A stretch of DNA of 64,000 nucleotides from Acidobacteriota bacterium (GCA_016125275.1 WGMB01000007.1:124001-188000), one strand, 5' to 3'; positions 35,573 to 44,509 are shown, counted from the first letter of the stretch. Program-made: numbers and translations. The notes: a model not told the origin generated them from the sequence alone.

Positions 35573-36457
35573 ATGAGACGCAAAGTCCGCAAAGCCGTCT
35601 TCCCAGCCGCCGGAATGGGCACGCGATTCCTACCCGCGACCAAGGCGCAACCCAAGGAAACGCTGCCTCTGGTCGACAAGCCGCTGATCCAATATGGCGT
35701 GGAAGAGGCCCTGGATTCGGGCGTCGAGAACATCATCGTAGTGACCGGCCGCGGCAAGGCCGCCATTGAGGATCATTTCGACCGCAATGCCGAGCTGGAA
35801 CACGAGCTGGAGGCCAAGGGCAAGGCCGACGAGCTGGCGATGGTGCGCCGCATCTCGGACCTGGCGCGCCTGGCCTACGTCCGCCAGAAGGAGCCGCTGG
35901 GGCTGGGCCACGCCGTGGGCGTGACGCGCGAGCTGGTGGGCGACGAGCCCTTCGCGGTGGTGCTGGCCGACGACGTGATTCGCGCCGAGACGCCCTGCAT
36001 CAAGCAACTGCTCAACATCTACGAGTTCTTCGGGGCGACGGTGCTGGCCGTGATGGAGGTCCCGCCGGAGAACATCTCGGCCTACGGCGTGGTCGACGCC
36101 AAGCCGGTGGAGTTCCAGGGCGCCACCGACCGCCTCTTCCAGGTGAACAACCTGGTGGAGAAGCCCAAGGCCGAGGATGCTCCTTCGAACCTGGCGATCA
36201 TCGGCCGCTACGTGCTGGCGCCGGAGATCTTCACCGCGCTCGACAATACCAAGCCCGGCCGAGGCGGGGAGATCCAGCTCACCGACGCGATCCGCAATCT
36301 GATGAGTACCGCGCCGGTGTACGCCTACCGCTTCAAGGGCCAGCGCTTCGACGCCGGCGACAAGCTGGGCTTTTTGAAAGCCACGGTGGAGTTCGCCCTG
36401 GAACGCGAGGACTTGGGCGGGCCGTTCCGCGAGTACCTGAAGACGCTGGCGCTCTAG
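35573..36457 (+). CDS. galU: UTP-glucose-1-phosphate uridylyltransferase
   Basis: 294 residues from ATG 35573 (MRRKVRKAVFPAAGMGTRF); the frame is open a little further upstream but GalU proteins begin here. GalU makes UDP-glucose, a precursor of lipopolysaccharide and exopolysaccharide sugars. The nucleotide-binding motif GMGTRFLPATKAQPKETLP and the blocks VDKPLIQYGVEEA, REPLGLGHAV-type (here KEPLGLGHAVGV) and LADDV are intact. It stands alone but could serve the glycosyltransferase cluster at 43.6-48.6 kb. Confidence 0.95.
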   Translation: MRRKVRKAVFPAAGMGTRFLPATKAQPKETLPLVDKPLIQYGVEEALDSGVENIIVVTGRGKAAIEDHFDRNAELEHELEAKGKADELAMVRRISDLARLAYVRQKEPLGLGHAVGVTRELVGDEPFAVVLADDVIRAETPCIKQLLNIYEFFGATVLAVMEVPPENISAYGVVDAKPVEFQGATDRLFQVNNLVEKPKAEDAPSNLAIIGRYVLAPEIFTALDNTKPGRGGEIQLTDAIRNLMSTAPVYAYRFKGQRFDAGDKLGFLKATVEFALEREDLGGPFREYLKTLAL

Positions 36458-36472
36458 CCGGCGGCGGGATCT

Positions 36473-36907
36473 TCAGTTGAGGTGGTCGGGGAAGGCGTCG
36501 GCGCACTCCTGCGCCACAGGACGGATCTGCTCGACCGGCAGGATCTCGCCTTCGCCCACGCCGGGGCAGAAGCGCCGCAAGGCGCGCCAGGCGTGGCGCG
36601 AGCCCACGTTCTCCGGCCAGAAGGGGAAGGCCCGGCACTGCAGCGGCTTGACCGGATGGATCGAGCAGCCGTTGGGCTCCAAAAAGACGCAGGAGTCCGA
36701 CGAGGGGATCGCCAGGCGCAGCCCCTCCTCGTCTTCCACACAGAACTGGCGTTGAAAGCCCTCGGGCTCCATCCCGAGCCAAGCGGCGATGCGCGAGACG
36801 TCCTCGGGGGTGATCCAGACTTCGCCGGGCTGCTTGCAGCACTCGGTGCAGCCGGGTTGGCACTGAAAACGAAAGGCGAACCGTCCGATCTCGACTGGTT
36901 CGCCCAT
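36473..36907 (-). CDS. YkgJ-family cysteine-cluster protein
   Basis: 144 residues. The family is defined by conserved cysteines likely to bind zinc or an iron-sulfur centre. Here the pattern is FQCQPGCTECCKQPGEVWIT near the N-terminus, then CVFLEPNGCSIHPVKPLQCRAFPFWPE, which is the family signature. Its biochemical role is not established. It is convergent with galU with a 15-bp gap. Confidence 0.87.
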   Translation of the reverse strand: MGEPVEIGRFAFRFQCQPGCTECCKQPGEVWITPEDVSRIAAWLGMEPEGFQRQFCVEDEEGLRLAIPSSDSCVFLEPNGCSIHPVKPLQCRAFPFWPENVGSRHAWRALRRFCPGVGEGEILPVEQIRPVAQECADAFPDHLN

Positions 36908-36938
36908 CGCGATGCGCTCCTCGGGTTCCGGACCGTCC

Positions 36939-37337
36939 CTACTGGCCCAGGATGTCGTAGGTGGTGGTGCCGGGGACGCGGACCTTCTCGTAGGCCTTCA
37001 CCCACTCGGCGTGGGCGGGGTGCTCGCCGTAGGCGGTGTAGGCGGCCTCGTCCTTCATCTCCATGCAGACGCCCCACTGGCGCAGCGCGCGCTTGCCTTC
37101 GCGGTCGTACTGGCCGAGGGGCCGCTTGAGCTTGCCGTACCAGACCTTGTTGAGGCCGTCGATCTTGCCCACCATGTCGTCGGTGGCCTTGAAGAAGGCC
37201 TGCCAGTCAGCGTCTTTCGCGTCTTCGATCTCGGTGAAGGCGAAGCAGTGCATGAGGGCCTTTTCACCGGCGAAAGCGCTTCCCGTGAGAATGCAGAGAG
37301 CGCCGGCCAGAGTGGCGGCTCGAACCAATCGAATCAT
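36939..37337 (-). CDS. secreted Dabb-domain protein
   Basis: 132 residues with a signal peptide (ATLAGALCILTGSAFAG). The mature part looks like a stress-responsive dimeric alpha/beta-barrel (Dabb) domain: KALMHCFAFTEIEDAKDADW at the N-terminal strand, a central helix, then EMKDEAAYTAYGEHPAHAEWVK, the usual C-terminal strand and helix of that fold. Most Dabb proteins are cytoplasmic, so export is notable. Ligand and function are unknown. Divergent from the amidohydrolase gene. Confidence 0.8.
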   Translation of the reverse strand: MIRLVRAATLAGALCILTGSAFAGEKALMHCFAFTEIEDAKDADWQAFFKATDDMVGKIDGLNKVWYGKLKRPLGQYDREGKRALRQWGVCMEMKDEAAYTAYGEHPAHAEWVKAYEKVRVPGTTTYDILGQ

Positions 37338-37435
37338 GTCTATGGGTCTCCTTCCGTTCTTCGAGGCGCAGCGCGTTCGGGCGCCGAACCGAGTCTAGAT
37401 TGTATCAACGTGTCCAAACGCCCCTTCGGCTCGGA

Positions 37436-37441
37436 TACAAT
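37436..37441 (+). promoter_or_regulatory. -10 box for the amidohydrolase gene
   Basis: TACAAT 12 bp before ATG 37454, predicting initiation near 37448 and a very short leader. No clear -35 was seen. Confidence 0.4.
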
Positions 37442-37453
37442 CCCGGGGAAAGC

Positions 37454-38764
37454 ATGCGCGTCGTGGCCTGTCTGGTTCTGCTGTTCGGCGCGTGCGTCCA
37501 GGCGCCGCCGTTGGAAGGGCCCACGCCGCTGGCGCTGGTGGGCGCCCGGCTGATCGACGGGACCGACGCGCCGCCGACCCACGACGCCGTCGTGCTGATC
37601 CAGGGCGACCGCATTCTGGCCGCCGGGTCGCGCTCGGCCGTCCGGATTCCCTCCAATGCCGAGACGCTGGATCTGGCCGGCAAGTACATCCTGCCCGGCC
37701 TGATCGACCTGCACGTGCACTACGCGCCGCCGGCCGAGCAGTTGCCGAAAATCCTGGGAGCGCAGCTCGCCTTCGGCGTGACGGCCGTGCGGAGCGTGGG
37801 CACGGACGACGAGACGCGCATGGAGGTCCTGCGGCAAGCCGGCGAAGGAGCCTTCCCGGCGCCGGAGATCTGGACCTCGGGGCTGGGCTTTACGGCGCCG
37901 GGCGGCCATCCGCTGGACCAGCCGGCGGTCTACCGCCCGAATGCGCCCGACGAGGCGCGGGCGTTGGTGCGCGAGCTGGCCGCGCAGCAGGCGGACTTCG
38001 TGAAGATGTGGGTCGATTCGAAATACGGCTCGCTGCCGAAGATTCCGCTGCTGGTGCGGGAGGCGATCGTCGACGAAGCGGTGGAGCAGGTGATCCCGGT
38101 GGTGGCGCACATCTTCGACGAGGCCGACGTCTACCACCTGGGCGAGCTGGGCGTGACGGACTTTCTGCACTCGGTCCGCGACAAGGAGCCGATGGACCGT
38201 AAGTTCATCGACTATGCGCTGTCGAAGGGGATCTGGTTCACGCCGACGCTCAACGTCATCGAGTCCAACTGGCTGTTCGCCGAGAACCCCGGGCTGCTGG
38301 AGGGGGACAAGGAGGCCCAGGCGGCGATGAGCCCCGAGGCCTTGGCGCAGGCGCGCGACCCCGAAGCCCGGCGGCGCAAGCTGGAGATGGCGCCGCTGGA
38401 CATCTTGAAGCCGGAGCTGGGGCGTTCGCAGCGCTTCGTCAAACAAATGCACGACGCGGGCGTCTACATCGGGCTCGGCTCGGACAGCAACGGAGCCTCG
38501 ATTCCGGCGGGCTGGGGAACGCACAACGAGCTGCGCCTGCTGGTGGAAGCCGGGCTGACGCCGCAGGAGGCGATCCTGGCCGGCACGGCGCGGGCCGCGA
38601 TGCGGCTGGGCGTGGGGGCCGAGCGGGGGCGTCTGGTTCCGGGCTACCGCGCGGACCTGCTGGTGCTCGACGCCGATCCGCTGGCCGACATCGCTAACTC
38701 CCGCAGTATCGCGCGGGTGATGCAGGGCGGCCACTGGGTCGACCGCGAGGCGCTGCTGCGCTGA
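37454..38764 (+). CDS. exported amidohydrolase-family metal-dependent hydrolase
   Basis: 436 residues from ATG 37454, the start that yields a leader MRVVACLVLLFGAC; Cys15 may be a lipoprotein site, although the residue at -3 (Phe) is atypical. The family signature is complete: LVGARLIDGTDAPPTHDAVVLI, LPGLIDLHVH (metal HxH), FVKMWVD with the bridging Lys, VVAHIFDE and LGSDSNGASIPAGWGTHNEL with the catalytic Asp, and a C-terminal GRLVPGYRADLLVLDADPL. Such enzymes (imidazolonepropionase/prolidase-like) hydrolyse amide or ester bonds; the substrate is not predictable. Confidence 0.9.
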   Translation: MRVVACLVLLFGACVQAPPLEGPTPLALVGARLIDGTDAPPTHDAVVLIQGDRILAAGSRSAVRIPSNAETLDLAGKYILPGLIDLHVHYAPPAEQLPKILGAQLAFGVTAVRSVGTDDETRMEVLRQAGEGAFPAPEIWTSGLGFTAPGGHPLDQPAVYRPNAPDEARALVRELAAQQADFVKMWVDSKYGSLPKIPLLVREAIVDEAVEQVIPVVAHIFDEADVYHLGELGVTDFLHSVRDKEPMDRKFIDYALSKGIWFTPTLNVIESNWLFAENPGLLEGDKEAQAAMSPEALAQARDPEARRRKLEMAPLDILKPELGRSQRFVKQMHDAGVYIGLGSDSNGASIPAGWGTHNELRLLVEAGLTPQEAILAGTARAAMRLGVGAERGRLVPGYRADLLVLDADPLADIANSRSIARVMQGGHWVDREALLR

Positions 38765-38818
38765 CCCGGAGCGGCGCCGCCGGCCTGGGAGCGGCGTGGA
38801 ACCCCGGCGGCGGCTTGT

Positions 38819-38824
38819 TATGCT
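38819..38824 (+). promoter_or_regulatory. possible extended -10 before the AAA ATPase gene
   Basis: TATGCT preceded by TGT (extended -10) at 38816-38824, 36 bp before the start codon. A small hairpin CGGGCG-CT-CGCCCG lies between at 38833-38846. Confidence 0.35.
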
Positions 38825-38860
38825 GAAAGCTTCGGGCGCTCGCCCGACCGAGCCCCCGCG

Positions 38861-39460
38861 ATGTTCCTCAAAGTTCTCAGCCACCCCATCTTCATCAACC
38901 TCAACTTTCACATGCCGATGATCGTGGACCTTTCGCATCCGCTGATCATGCTGGAGGGGGAGAACGGGTCCGGCAAATCCACGCTGCTGCACACGCTGTA
39001 TCTGGCGCTGAAGGGCGAGCAGGTGGACGGGTTCGCCTACAAGCTCGACACGCGGGGCGTGGAGCTGGGCCGCGTGCTCCTGTTCGACGCCGAGCAGCAC
39101 AACCCGCGCAACAGCCCGGAGCTGTTCGACGACGATCCGGCGATGAAGGAGTTCATCACCACGGCCAGCCACGGCCAAGTGATGCTGTCGCTGTTCTCGA
39201 ACACGTTCCCGACGCTGCCGGACGGCTCCGTGCTGCTGCTCGACGAGCCGGAGATGGCTCTGTCGCAGACGAACCAGCGGCGCATCCTGAAGATGCTCAA
39301 GGAGCTGGTGGACCAGAAGAACTTCCGGATCATCGCCGCGACGCATTCGCCGCACCTGCTGGCGGCGCCGGAGACGTACGTGATCAACCTCGACCGCCAC
39401 GTGAACCGGAACGTCACGACCGGGCCGATGGGCGTGGAAGGGGCCAGCACGATTCAGTAG
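38861..39460 (+). CDS. small AAA/ABC-type ATP-binding protein
   Basis: 199 residues forming a compact SMC/AAA_21-like nucleotide-binding domain. Walker A is LEGENGSGKSTLL near 30-42, Walker B is SVLLLDEPEMAL near 123-134, and the switch His is in IAATHSPHLLAAPE. No coiled coil, membrane segment or nuclease (TOPRIM) domain follows, so it is shorter than OLD-type proteins. It precedes a toxin-antitoxin pair by 41 bp, but that pair has its own promoter. A role in DNA metabolism or defence is possible but unsupported. Confidence 0.82.
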   Translation: MFLKVLSHPIFINLNFHMPMIVDLSHPLIMLEGENGSGKSTLLHTLYLALKGEQVDGFAYKLDTRGVELGRVLLFDAEQHNPRNSPELFDDDPAMKEFITTASHGQVMLSLFSNTFPTLPDGSVLLLDEPEMALSQTNQRRILKMLKELVDQKNFRIIAATHSPHLLAAPETYVINLDRHVNRNVTTGPMGVEGASTIQ

Positions 39461-39466
39461 CTTTGA

Positions 39467-39498
39467 TTGACGTACGCTTCTGCTGGTGTTAGCGTACG
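39467..39498 (+). promoter_or_regulatory. promoter and operator of the toxin-antitoxin pair
   Basis: -35 TTGACG (39467-39472), 17 bp, extended -10 TGT-TAGCGT (39487-39495). Overlaid on it is an inverted repeat, CGTACGCT (39471-39478) and AGCGTACG (39491-39498), 12 bp apart, covering both promoter boxes. This is the expected site for antitoxin autorepression. Initiation should fall at about 39502, the A of the antitoxin ATG. Confidence 0.7.
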
Positions 39499-39501
39499 CC
39501 C

Positions 39502-39777
39502 ATGGCCGTCAAGGTCAATCCAACGCAACTGCGCAAGAATCTCTATGCGCTGCTCGACCGCGTGATCGAGACCGGGGAGCCGGTTGAGATCGAGCGGCGC
39601 GGCGTGACTTTGCAGATTACGCCAAGGGCCAATTTGTCGAAGCTCGAAAATGCGCGGTTGATGGCTCGTCCCGATGTGTGGGCGGGCGATCCCGACGACA
39701 TCTTCAACTTGGATCACCTCGAGGAGTGGCGCGAGGAATGGGGTCTCACCCGAGACGAGACAGCGGGCGAGCGATAG
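39502..39777 (+). CDS. Phd/YefM-type antitoxin
   Basis: 91 residues with the Phd/YefM pattern: VNPTQLRKNLYALLDRVIETGEPVEIERRGVTLQI in the N-terminal DNA-binding half, then a polar C-terminal tail that would cover the toxin (WAGDPDDIFNLDHLEEWREEWG). Antitoxins of this type neutralise a PIN toxin and repress their own promoter. The ATG coincides with the predicted transcription start, so the message may be leaderless. It overlaps the toxin gene by 40 bp. Confidence 0.87.
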   Translation: MAVKVNPTQLRKNLYALLDRVIETGEPVEIERRGVTLQITPRANLSKLENARLMARPDVWAGDPDDIFNLDHLEEWREEWGLTRDETAGER

Positions 39778-40145
39778 CCTACCTCGACACCCACGCGGCG
39801 GTCTGGCTGCGGCGCGGCCCGGACTGGCTGAGCGAGCGGGCGGCGGAGGTGGTGGAGACGCACGATCTGCTGGTCTCGCCCATGGTCTTGTTCGAACTGC
39901 AGTACCTGCACGAGCTGGGGAGGGTGAGGGACGCTCCCGAGGAGCTGCTGGCCTTCCTGCGGACTTCGATGGGCGTCTCGGTGTGCGACCTGCCCTGGGA
40001 GACCGTGGTGCAGGCCGCGGCGCAGGAGCAGTGGACCCGTGATCCGTTCGACCGGTTGATCGTGGCGAACGCGAAAACCCGGGGCGGGCTCCTACTGACG
40101 TCGGACCGGCACATCCTCTCTCACTTTACGGGCGCGTTTTGTTAG
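39738..40145 (+). CDS. VapC-like PIN-domain ribonuclease toxin
   Basis: 135 residues from ATG 39738, preceded by GCGAGGA and nested in the end of the antitoxin gene; a longer frame from 39678 is less likely. PIN-domain acidic residues are present: Asp in AYLDTHAAVW, Glu in SPMVLFELQYL, and Asp in TRDPFDRLIVANAK plus LLLTSD. VapC toxins cleave specific tRNAs or rRNA; the target here is unknown. The overlap with the antitoxin gene indicates coupled translation. Confidence 0.87.
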   Translation: MGSHPRRDSGRAIAYLDTHAAVWLRRGPDWLSERAAEVVETHDLLVSPMVLFELQYLHELGRVRDAPEELLAFLRTSMGVSVCDLPWETVVQAAAQEQWTRDPFDRLIVANAKTRGGLLLTSDRHILSHFTGAFC

Positions 40146-40166
40146 AGAGCCGGCCGCCGACTCGCC

Positions 40167-40172
40167 TACAAT
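40167..40172 (+). promoter_or_regulatory. -10 box for the DUF1592 gene
   Basis: TACAAT 18 bp before ATG 40191, predicting a leader of about 12 nt. No clear -35. Confidence 0.35.
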
Positions 40173-40190
40173 ACGCATGGTCTTTTCGCC

Positions 40191-42458
40191 ATGCGCATTC
40201 TCTTGCTCGCCTTCGCCGTGGCCGCGGCGGCCCCCGCCGCCGATGAGTTCCAGCAGTCGATCCGGCCCGTGCTGGCGGAGAACTGCTCCGGCTGCCACGA
40301 CCCTTCGAACCCCAAGCAGAAGGTCCCCTTCCTCCGGGACCAGACGGCCGAGGACGTGGCGTCCCACCGGCGGCTGTGGGCCAATGTGGCCGAGCAGCTC
40401 CACAACCGCACCATGCCGCCGGGAGACTCGAAGCTCGGCGAGGAGGCGCGGTTTCGGGTGGCTGAGTGGATTCGCGGGACCCTGCGCGAGACCGCCTGCC
40501 GCTTGGGCGACTATGCCGGCGAAGTGACGGTGCGGCGCCTCAACCGGCGCGAGTACCGCAACACGATCCGCGACCTGCTGGGGGTGGATCTGGAAGTCTC
40601 CGAGATCTTTCCGGTCGACAACACCGGCGGCGAGGGCTTCGACACCAACGGCGAGACGCTCTTCCTGCCGCCGATGCTGCTGGAGCGCTACATGGAAGCC
40701 GCCCAGCAGGTGTTGGACCGGGCCATCGTGACGCCGCCGCTGAATCGGCAGTTTCCAGCGGCGACGATGGACCCGCCGGCGCAGGTGGAAAAGGACGAGC
40801 CGCGGGCGCTGGCGGCAAAGCAGGAGCTGGGTTTTGAGCTCTCGGTGTATCTGGAGGACGAGTACGAGGTCCGGCTGAACTACGAGCGGCCCGCGGACGC
40901 CGGCCGCCTGCTGCTGGTGAAGGCGGACGGCCTGAAGGTCGCCGAGCTGGCCATCGGCAAGGACGCCAACGGCGGAGCCACGGCGCGGTCGGCCAAGGTG
41001 CGGCTGGCGCGGGGCGTCCACCGCCTCTCGATCGTCGGCGACGCGGCCCTGCCGCTGGGCGTGCACAGCGTCCAGGTGACGCAGCAGGCGCCGGAGCCCA
41101 GCGCGGAGAAGCGGGCGGTGCACTACCGGCTGTTCCGGATGGAGCCGGGCCAGCCGCCGTTGCAGCCGCGCCGGGCCGCGCGCATCTTGATCGAAGATTT
41201 TCTGCCCAAGGCCTTTCGGCGGCCGGCGGAGGCGGCAGAGGCCGAGCGCTTCCTGGCGCTGTTCGACCGGGCGATCGAGCGCGGCGACCCCTACGAGGAG
41301 TCCGTGAAGCTGGCGCTCAAAGGCGTGCTGCTGTCGCCGGACTTCCTGTTCCGCAATGAGCAGGCTCCCACGACGCCGGGGCTGCATCCGCTGTCGGACT
41401 ACGAGCTCGCCGTGCGCTTGTCGTACTTTCTGTGGTCCACGGCGCCGGATGAGCGGCTGACGCGGCTGGCGTCCGAGGGCAAGCTGCAGGACGAAGCGGT
41501 GCTGGCGGGCGAGGTGGAGCGGATGCTCGACGATCCGCGCTCGCGCGTCTTCGCCGAGACCTTCATGGGCCAGTGGCTGGGCACGAAGGACGTCGGCGGC
41601 CGGGTGGCGCCCACGGTGAACGCCGTGCAGCACTTCTACACGCCGGAAGTGGCCAAGGACATGCGCGAGGAGCCGGTGCTGCTGTTCGCGCACATGCTGG
41701 GAGAAAATCGCAGCCTGCTGGACTTCCTGGACGCCGACTACGGCTTTCTGACCGAGCGGCTGGTGAAGTTCTACGAGATGGAGAGCGAAGTCCGCGGGGT
41801 GGAGGGCGCCGGCTTTCAGCTCGTGCGCTGGCCCGACGCCCGGCGCGGCGGCATCTTGGGCCTGGGGGCCGTGCTGGCGATGACCTCGCACTTCGAGCAG
41901 ACCAGCCCGGTGCTGCGGGGTGCGTATGTGCTGGAGACGGTGCTGGGCGCCAGCGTGCCGAGCCCTCCGCCGGACGTGCCGCCGCTGGAAACCGGCGAGA
42001 GCTCCGAGAAAGGCCTGACGATTCGGCAGAAGCTGCAGCGGCACCGCGCCGACCCTTCGTGCTCGGCTTGCCACAACATGATCGACCCCATGGGCTTTGG
42101 GCTCGAAAATTTCGACTGGCTGGGCCGCTGGCGCTCCAACGAGAACGGTTCGCCGGTGGACGCCAGCGGCGTGACGCCGGACGGGGAGACCTTCGAAGGG
42201 CCTGCCGAGCTGCGCCAAGTGCTGCTGGGGCGCAAGGACGAGCTCGTGCGGCACGTGACGGCGAAAGTTTTGGGGTACGCCCTCGGCCGCAGCCTGCTGG
42301 ACGAAGACCAGTGCGTGATTCAGCAGATCACTGACAAGCTGGCGCGGGAAGGCTATCCGACCCGGGGGCTGGTGCGCGAGGTCGTGCTGAGCAAGCCGTT
42401 CCGCTACGCGCAACTGCTCGAGCAGCCGGCGCCGCAGCGACTCGCCGAGGAAGAGTAG
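40191..42458 (+). CDS. secreted cytochrome-c-like DUF1592/DUF1588 protein
   Basis: 755 residues with a short signal peptide (ILLLAFAVAAAAPAA). An N-terminal planctomycete-type cytochrome module carries the heme motif CSGCH near 33-37 with the distal LHNRTMPPGD. It is followed by the DUF1587 (VRRLNRREYRNTIRDLLGVD), DUF1595, DUF1592 (LSDYELAVRLSYFLWSTAPDERL), DUF1588 (RRGGILGLGAVLAMTSHFEQTSPVLRG) and DUF1585 blocks. A second CxxCH occurs near the end (CSACHNMIDPMGFGLENFD). The family is abundant in Planctomycetota and Acidobacteriota; in other genomes it is paired with a DUF1552 gene, which is missing here. Redox partner and substrate are unknown. Confidence 0.92.
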   Translation: MRILLLAFAVAAAAPAADEFQQSIRPVLAENCSGCHDPSNPKQKVPFLRDQTAEDVASHRRLWANVAEQLHNRTMPPGDSKLGEEARFRVAEWIRGTLRETACRLGDYAGEVTVRRLNRREYRNTIRDLLGVDLEVSEIFPVDNTGGEGFDTNGETLFLPPMLLERYMEAAQQVLDRAIVTPPLNRQFPAATMDPPAQVEKDEPRALAAKQELGFELSVYLEDEYEVRLNYERPADAGRLLLVKADGLKVAELAIGKDANGGATARSAKVRLARGVHRLSIVGDAALPLGVHSVQVTQQAPEPSAEKRAVHYRLFRMEPGQPPLQPRRAARILIEDFLPKAFRRPAEAAEAERFLALFDRAIERGDPYEESVKLALKGVLLSPDFLFRNEQAPTTPGLHPLSDYELAVRLSYFLWSTAPDERLTRLASEGKLQDEAVLAGEVERMLDDPRSRVFAETFMGQWLGTKDVGGRVAPTVNAVQHFYTPEVAKDMREEPVLLFAHMLGENRSLLDFLDADYGFLTERLVKFYEMESEVRGVEGAGFQLVRWPDARRGGILGLGAVLAMTSHFEQTSPVLRGAYVLETVLGASVPSPPPDVPPLETGESSEKGLTIRQKLQRHRADPSCSACHNMIDPMGFGLENFDWLGRWRSNENGSPVDASGVTPDGETFEGPAELRQVLLGRKDELVRHVTAKVLGYALGRSLLDEDQCVIQQITDKLAREGYPTRGLVREVVLSKPFRYAQLLEQPAPQRLAEEE

Positions 42459-42544
42459 GCCGCCAGGCGGGCCCGGCTTAGGCTGCGTTCTCCTGTAGCG
42501 CCGGCGTGGGGCTCCGTTTGAGAATGGGGCGAGCTCCTGTTGCG

Positions 42545-43642
42545 ATGAAATCCCTGCTCAAGCCCTCTCTGGACTGGTTCCTGGTCTGCATCCCCGCGAC
42601 GCTCGTCGCCGAGTGGACGCATGCGTCGCCGACGCTCATCTTCTTTCTGGCCTGCCTGTCGATCTTGCCCCTGGCGGGCTGGATGGGGACGGCGACTGAA
42701 CACGTCGCCAAGCACACCGGCGAAGGCGTGGGCGGACTGCTCAACGCCACCTTCGGCAACGCCGCCGAGCTGATCATCGCGCTGGCGGCCTTGCGCGACG
42801 GGCTGACGAGCGTGGTGAAGGCGTCGCTGACCGGATCGATCATCGGCAACATCCTGCTGGTGTTGGGCGCGTCGATTCTGGGCGGCGGGTTGAAGTACAA
42901 GCAGCAGTCGTTCAACGCGGTGGGCGCGCGGGTGCAATCCACGCTGCTGACGCTGGCGGCGGTAGGGCTGGTGGCCCCGGCGGCCTTCCACCACCTAGGC
43001 GGCCCCAACGCCGTGGCGGCGGAGAAGGACCTGAGCCTGGAGATCTCGGTGGTGCTGCTGGTCGCCTACGGGCTGAGCCTGCTGTTCTCGCTGCACACGC
43101 ACAAGGCTCTGTTCGAGGGCGGCGGGCATGGGCACGGCGACGACGACCACGCGCCGTGGTCGATGACCAAGGCGCTGCTGGTGCTGGGCGGGGCGACGGC
43201 TTTGGTTGCTGTGGTGAGCGAGATCCTGGTGGGCTCGGTGGAGCACGCCGCCGAGGCGCTGGGGATGACGAGCGTGTTCGTGGGCGTGATCGTGGTGGCG
43301 ATCGTCGGCAACGCCGCCGAGCACTCCACGGCGGTGCTGATGGCGCTGAAGAACCAGATGGACTTGAGCCTGTCGATCGCGATCGGCTCGAGCCTGCAGA
43401 TCGCCTTGTTCGTGGCGCCGGTGCTCGTGATGGCGAGCTACTTCGTGGCGCCGCAGCCGATGGATTTGGTGTTCTCTCCGGCGGAGGTGCTGGCGGTGGT
43501 GTTGGCCGTGTTCATCACCTACCAGATCGCGGCGGACGGCGAGTCCAACTGGCTGGAGGGGGCGCTGCTGCTGGCCGTCTATCTGATCCTGGCGATCGTG
43601 TTCTTCTTTCTGCCCGAGGTCGAGGTCGCGGGCGCGCACTAA
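42545..43642 (+). CDS. cax: Ca2+/H+ antiporter (Cax family)
   Basis: 365 residues from ATG 42545, with 11 or so membrane helices. Both ion-selectivity repeats are present: [18 protein letters not shown] in the first half and [21 protein letters not shown] in the second. A cytosolic His/Asp-rich loop ([12 protein letters not shown]) separates the halves. Such proteins move Ca2+ (or Mn2+) out of the cytoplasm in exchange for protons. It stands between the DUF1592 gene and the deacetylase gene on the same strand. Confidence 0.94.
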   Translation: MKSLLKPSLDWFLVCIPATLVAEWTHASPTLIFFLACLSILPLAGWMGTATEHVAKHTGEGVGGLLNATFGNAAELIIALAALRDGLTSVVKASLTGSIIGNILLVLGASILGGGLKYKQQSFNAVGARVQSTLLTLAAVGLVAPAAFHHLGGPNAVAAEKDLSLEISVVLLVAYGLSLLFSLHTHKALFEGGGHGHGDDDHAPWSMTKALLVLGGATALVAVVSEILVGSVEHAAEALGMTSVFVGVIVVAIVGNAAEHSTAVLMALKNQMDLSLSIAIGSSLQIALFVAPVLVMASYFVAPQPMDLVFSPAEVLAVVLAVFITYQIAADGESNWLEGALLLAVYLILAIVFFFLPEVEVAGAH

Positions 43643-43648
43643 CGGAGC

Positions 43649-44509
43649 TTGCCGAGAAGGGCTGGGAGAAAGATTTCGCTGCGCCGCCTCATTGTCAACG
43701 CCGACGACTTCGGCTTCACCCGCGACGTCAACCGCGGCATCGTGGAGGCCTGTGAGCGCGGCATTCTGCGCGCCACCACGTTGATGGCCAACGGCGACGC
43801 CTTCGATGACGCCGTGGAGCAGGCCGCCCGCACGCCGAGCCTCGACGTCGGCTGCCACCTGACCCTGGTGGGCGGGCGCTCGGTGGCTGACCCCGGCAAG
43901 AGCTTGCCCGGCTCGGTGGGCGAGCTGCTGCCGGGGCTGCTTGGGCGCTGGAGCCTGGCGGCTCTCGAGGAAGAGCTCAGCGCACAAGTCGAGAAGATCC
44001 GCGCGGCGGGCCTACGGCCGTCCCACGTGGACACTCACAAGCACACCCACTTGGCGCCGCCGGTGCTCGACGCCGTGCTGGCCGTGGCGAAACGCTACGG
44101 GATCGCCTGGGTGCGTCGGCCGTTCGACCTGCCGCTGACGGCCGCCGCGGCGGGCGCGCCGTGGAAGAGGCGCGTGGTGAGCCGCCTGCTGGGAGGGCTG
44201 AACGGGCGTTTCGAGCGCAAGCTGGCCGCCGCCGGGCGGCGCTCCACCGACCATTTCGCGGGGTTCCAGATCACCGGGCTGTTTCGCGCGGCCGAGATCG
44301 CGGCGCTGCTACGGGCGCTGCCGGAAGGCTTGACGGAGCTGATGACCCACCCGGGGTTCTGCACCGCCGAGCTCAACGCCGCGCCGACCCGGCTGCGACA
44401 GAGCCGGCAAATCGAGCTGGAGGCGCTGACGTCGCCGGTGGCGCTGCGCGCGGCGGAGGAAGCGGGGGTCGAGATCACGAGCTACGCTGCGCTCGAACCC
44501 GCTCGATGA
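43649..44509 (+). CDS. ChbG/HpnK (YdjC-type) carbohydrate deacetylase
   Basis: About 286 residues. The start is uncertain: TTG 43649 opens the frame, and a GGGAG site at 43663 points to a rarer codon about seven codons in (before LRRLIVNADDFG). The family removes acetyl groups from N-acetylated sugars using a bound metal. Metal and catalytic residues appear in LIVNADDFGFT and SHVDTHKHTHLAP, with the later MTHPGF block. Hopanoid HpnK belongs to the same family, but no hopanoid gene is nearby. It heads a glycan-type cluster and overlaps the convergent GT4 gene by 35 bp. Confidence 0.85.
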   Translation: MPRRAGRKISLRRLIVNADDFGFTRDVNRGIVEACERGILRATTLMANGDAFDDAVEQAARTPSLDVGCHLTLVGGRSVADPGKSLPGSVGELLPGLLGRWSLAALEEELSAQVEKIRAAGLRPSHVDTHKHTHLAPPVLDAVLAVAKRYGIAWVRRPFDLPLTAAAAGAPWKRRVVSRLLGGLNGRFERKLAAAGRRSTDHFAGFQITGLFRAAEIAALLRALPEGLTELMTHPGFCTAELNAAPTRLRQSRQIELEALTSPVALRAAEEAGVEITSYAALEPAR

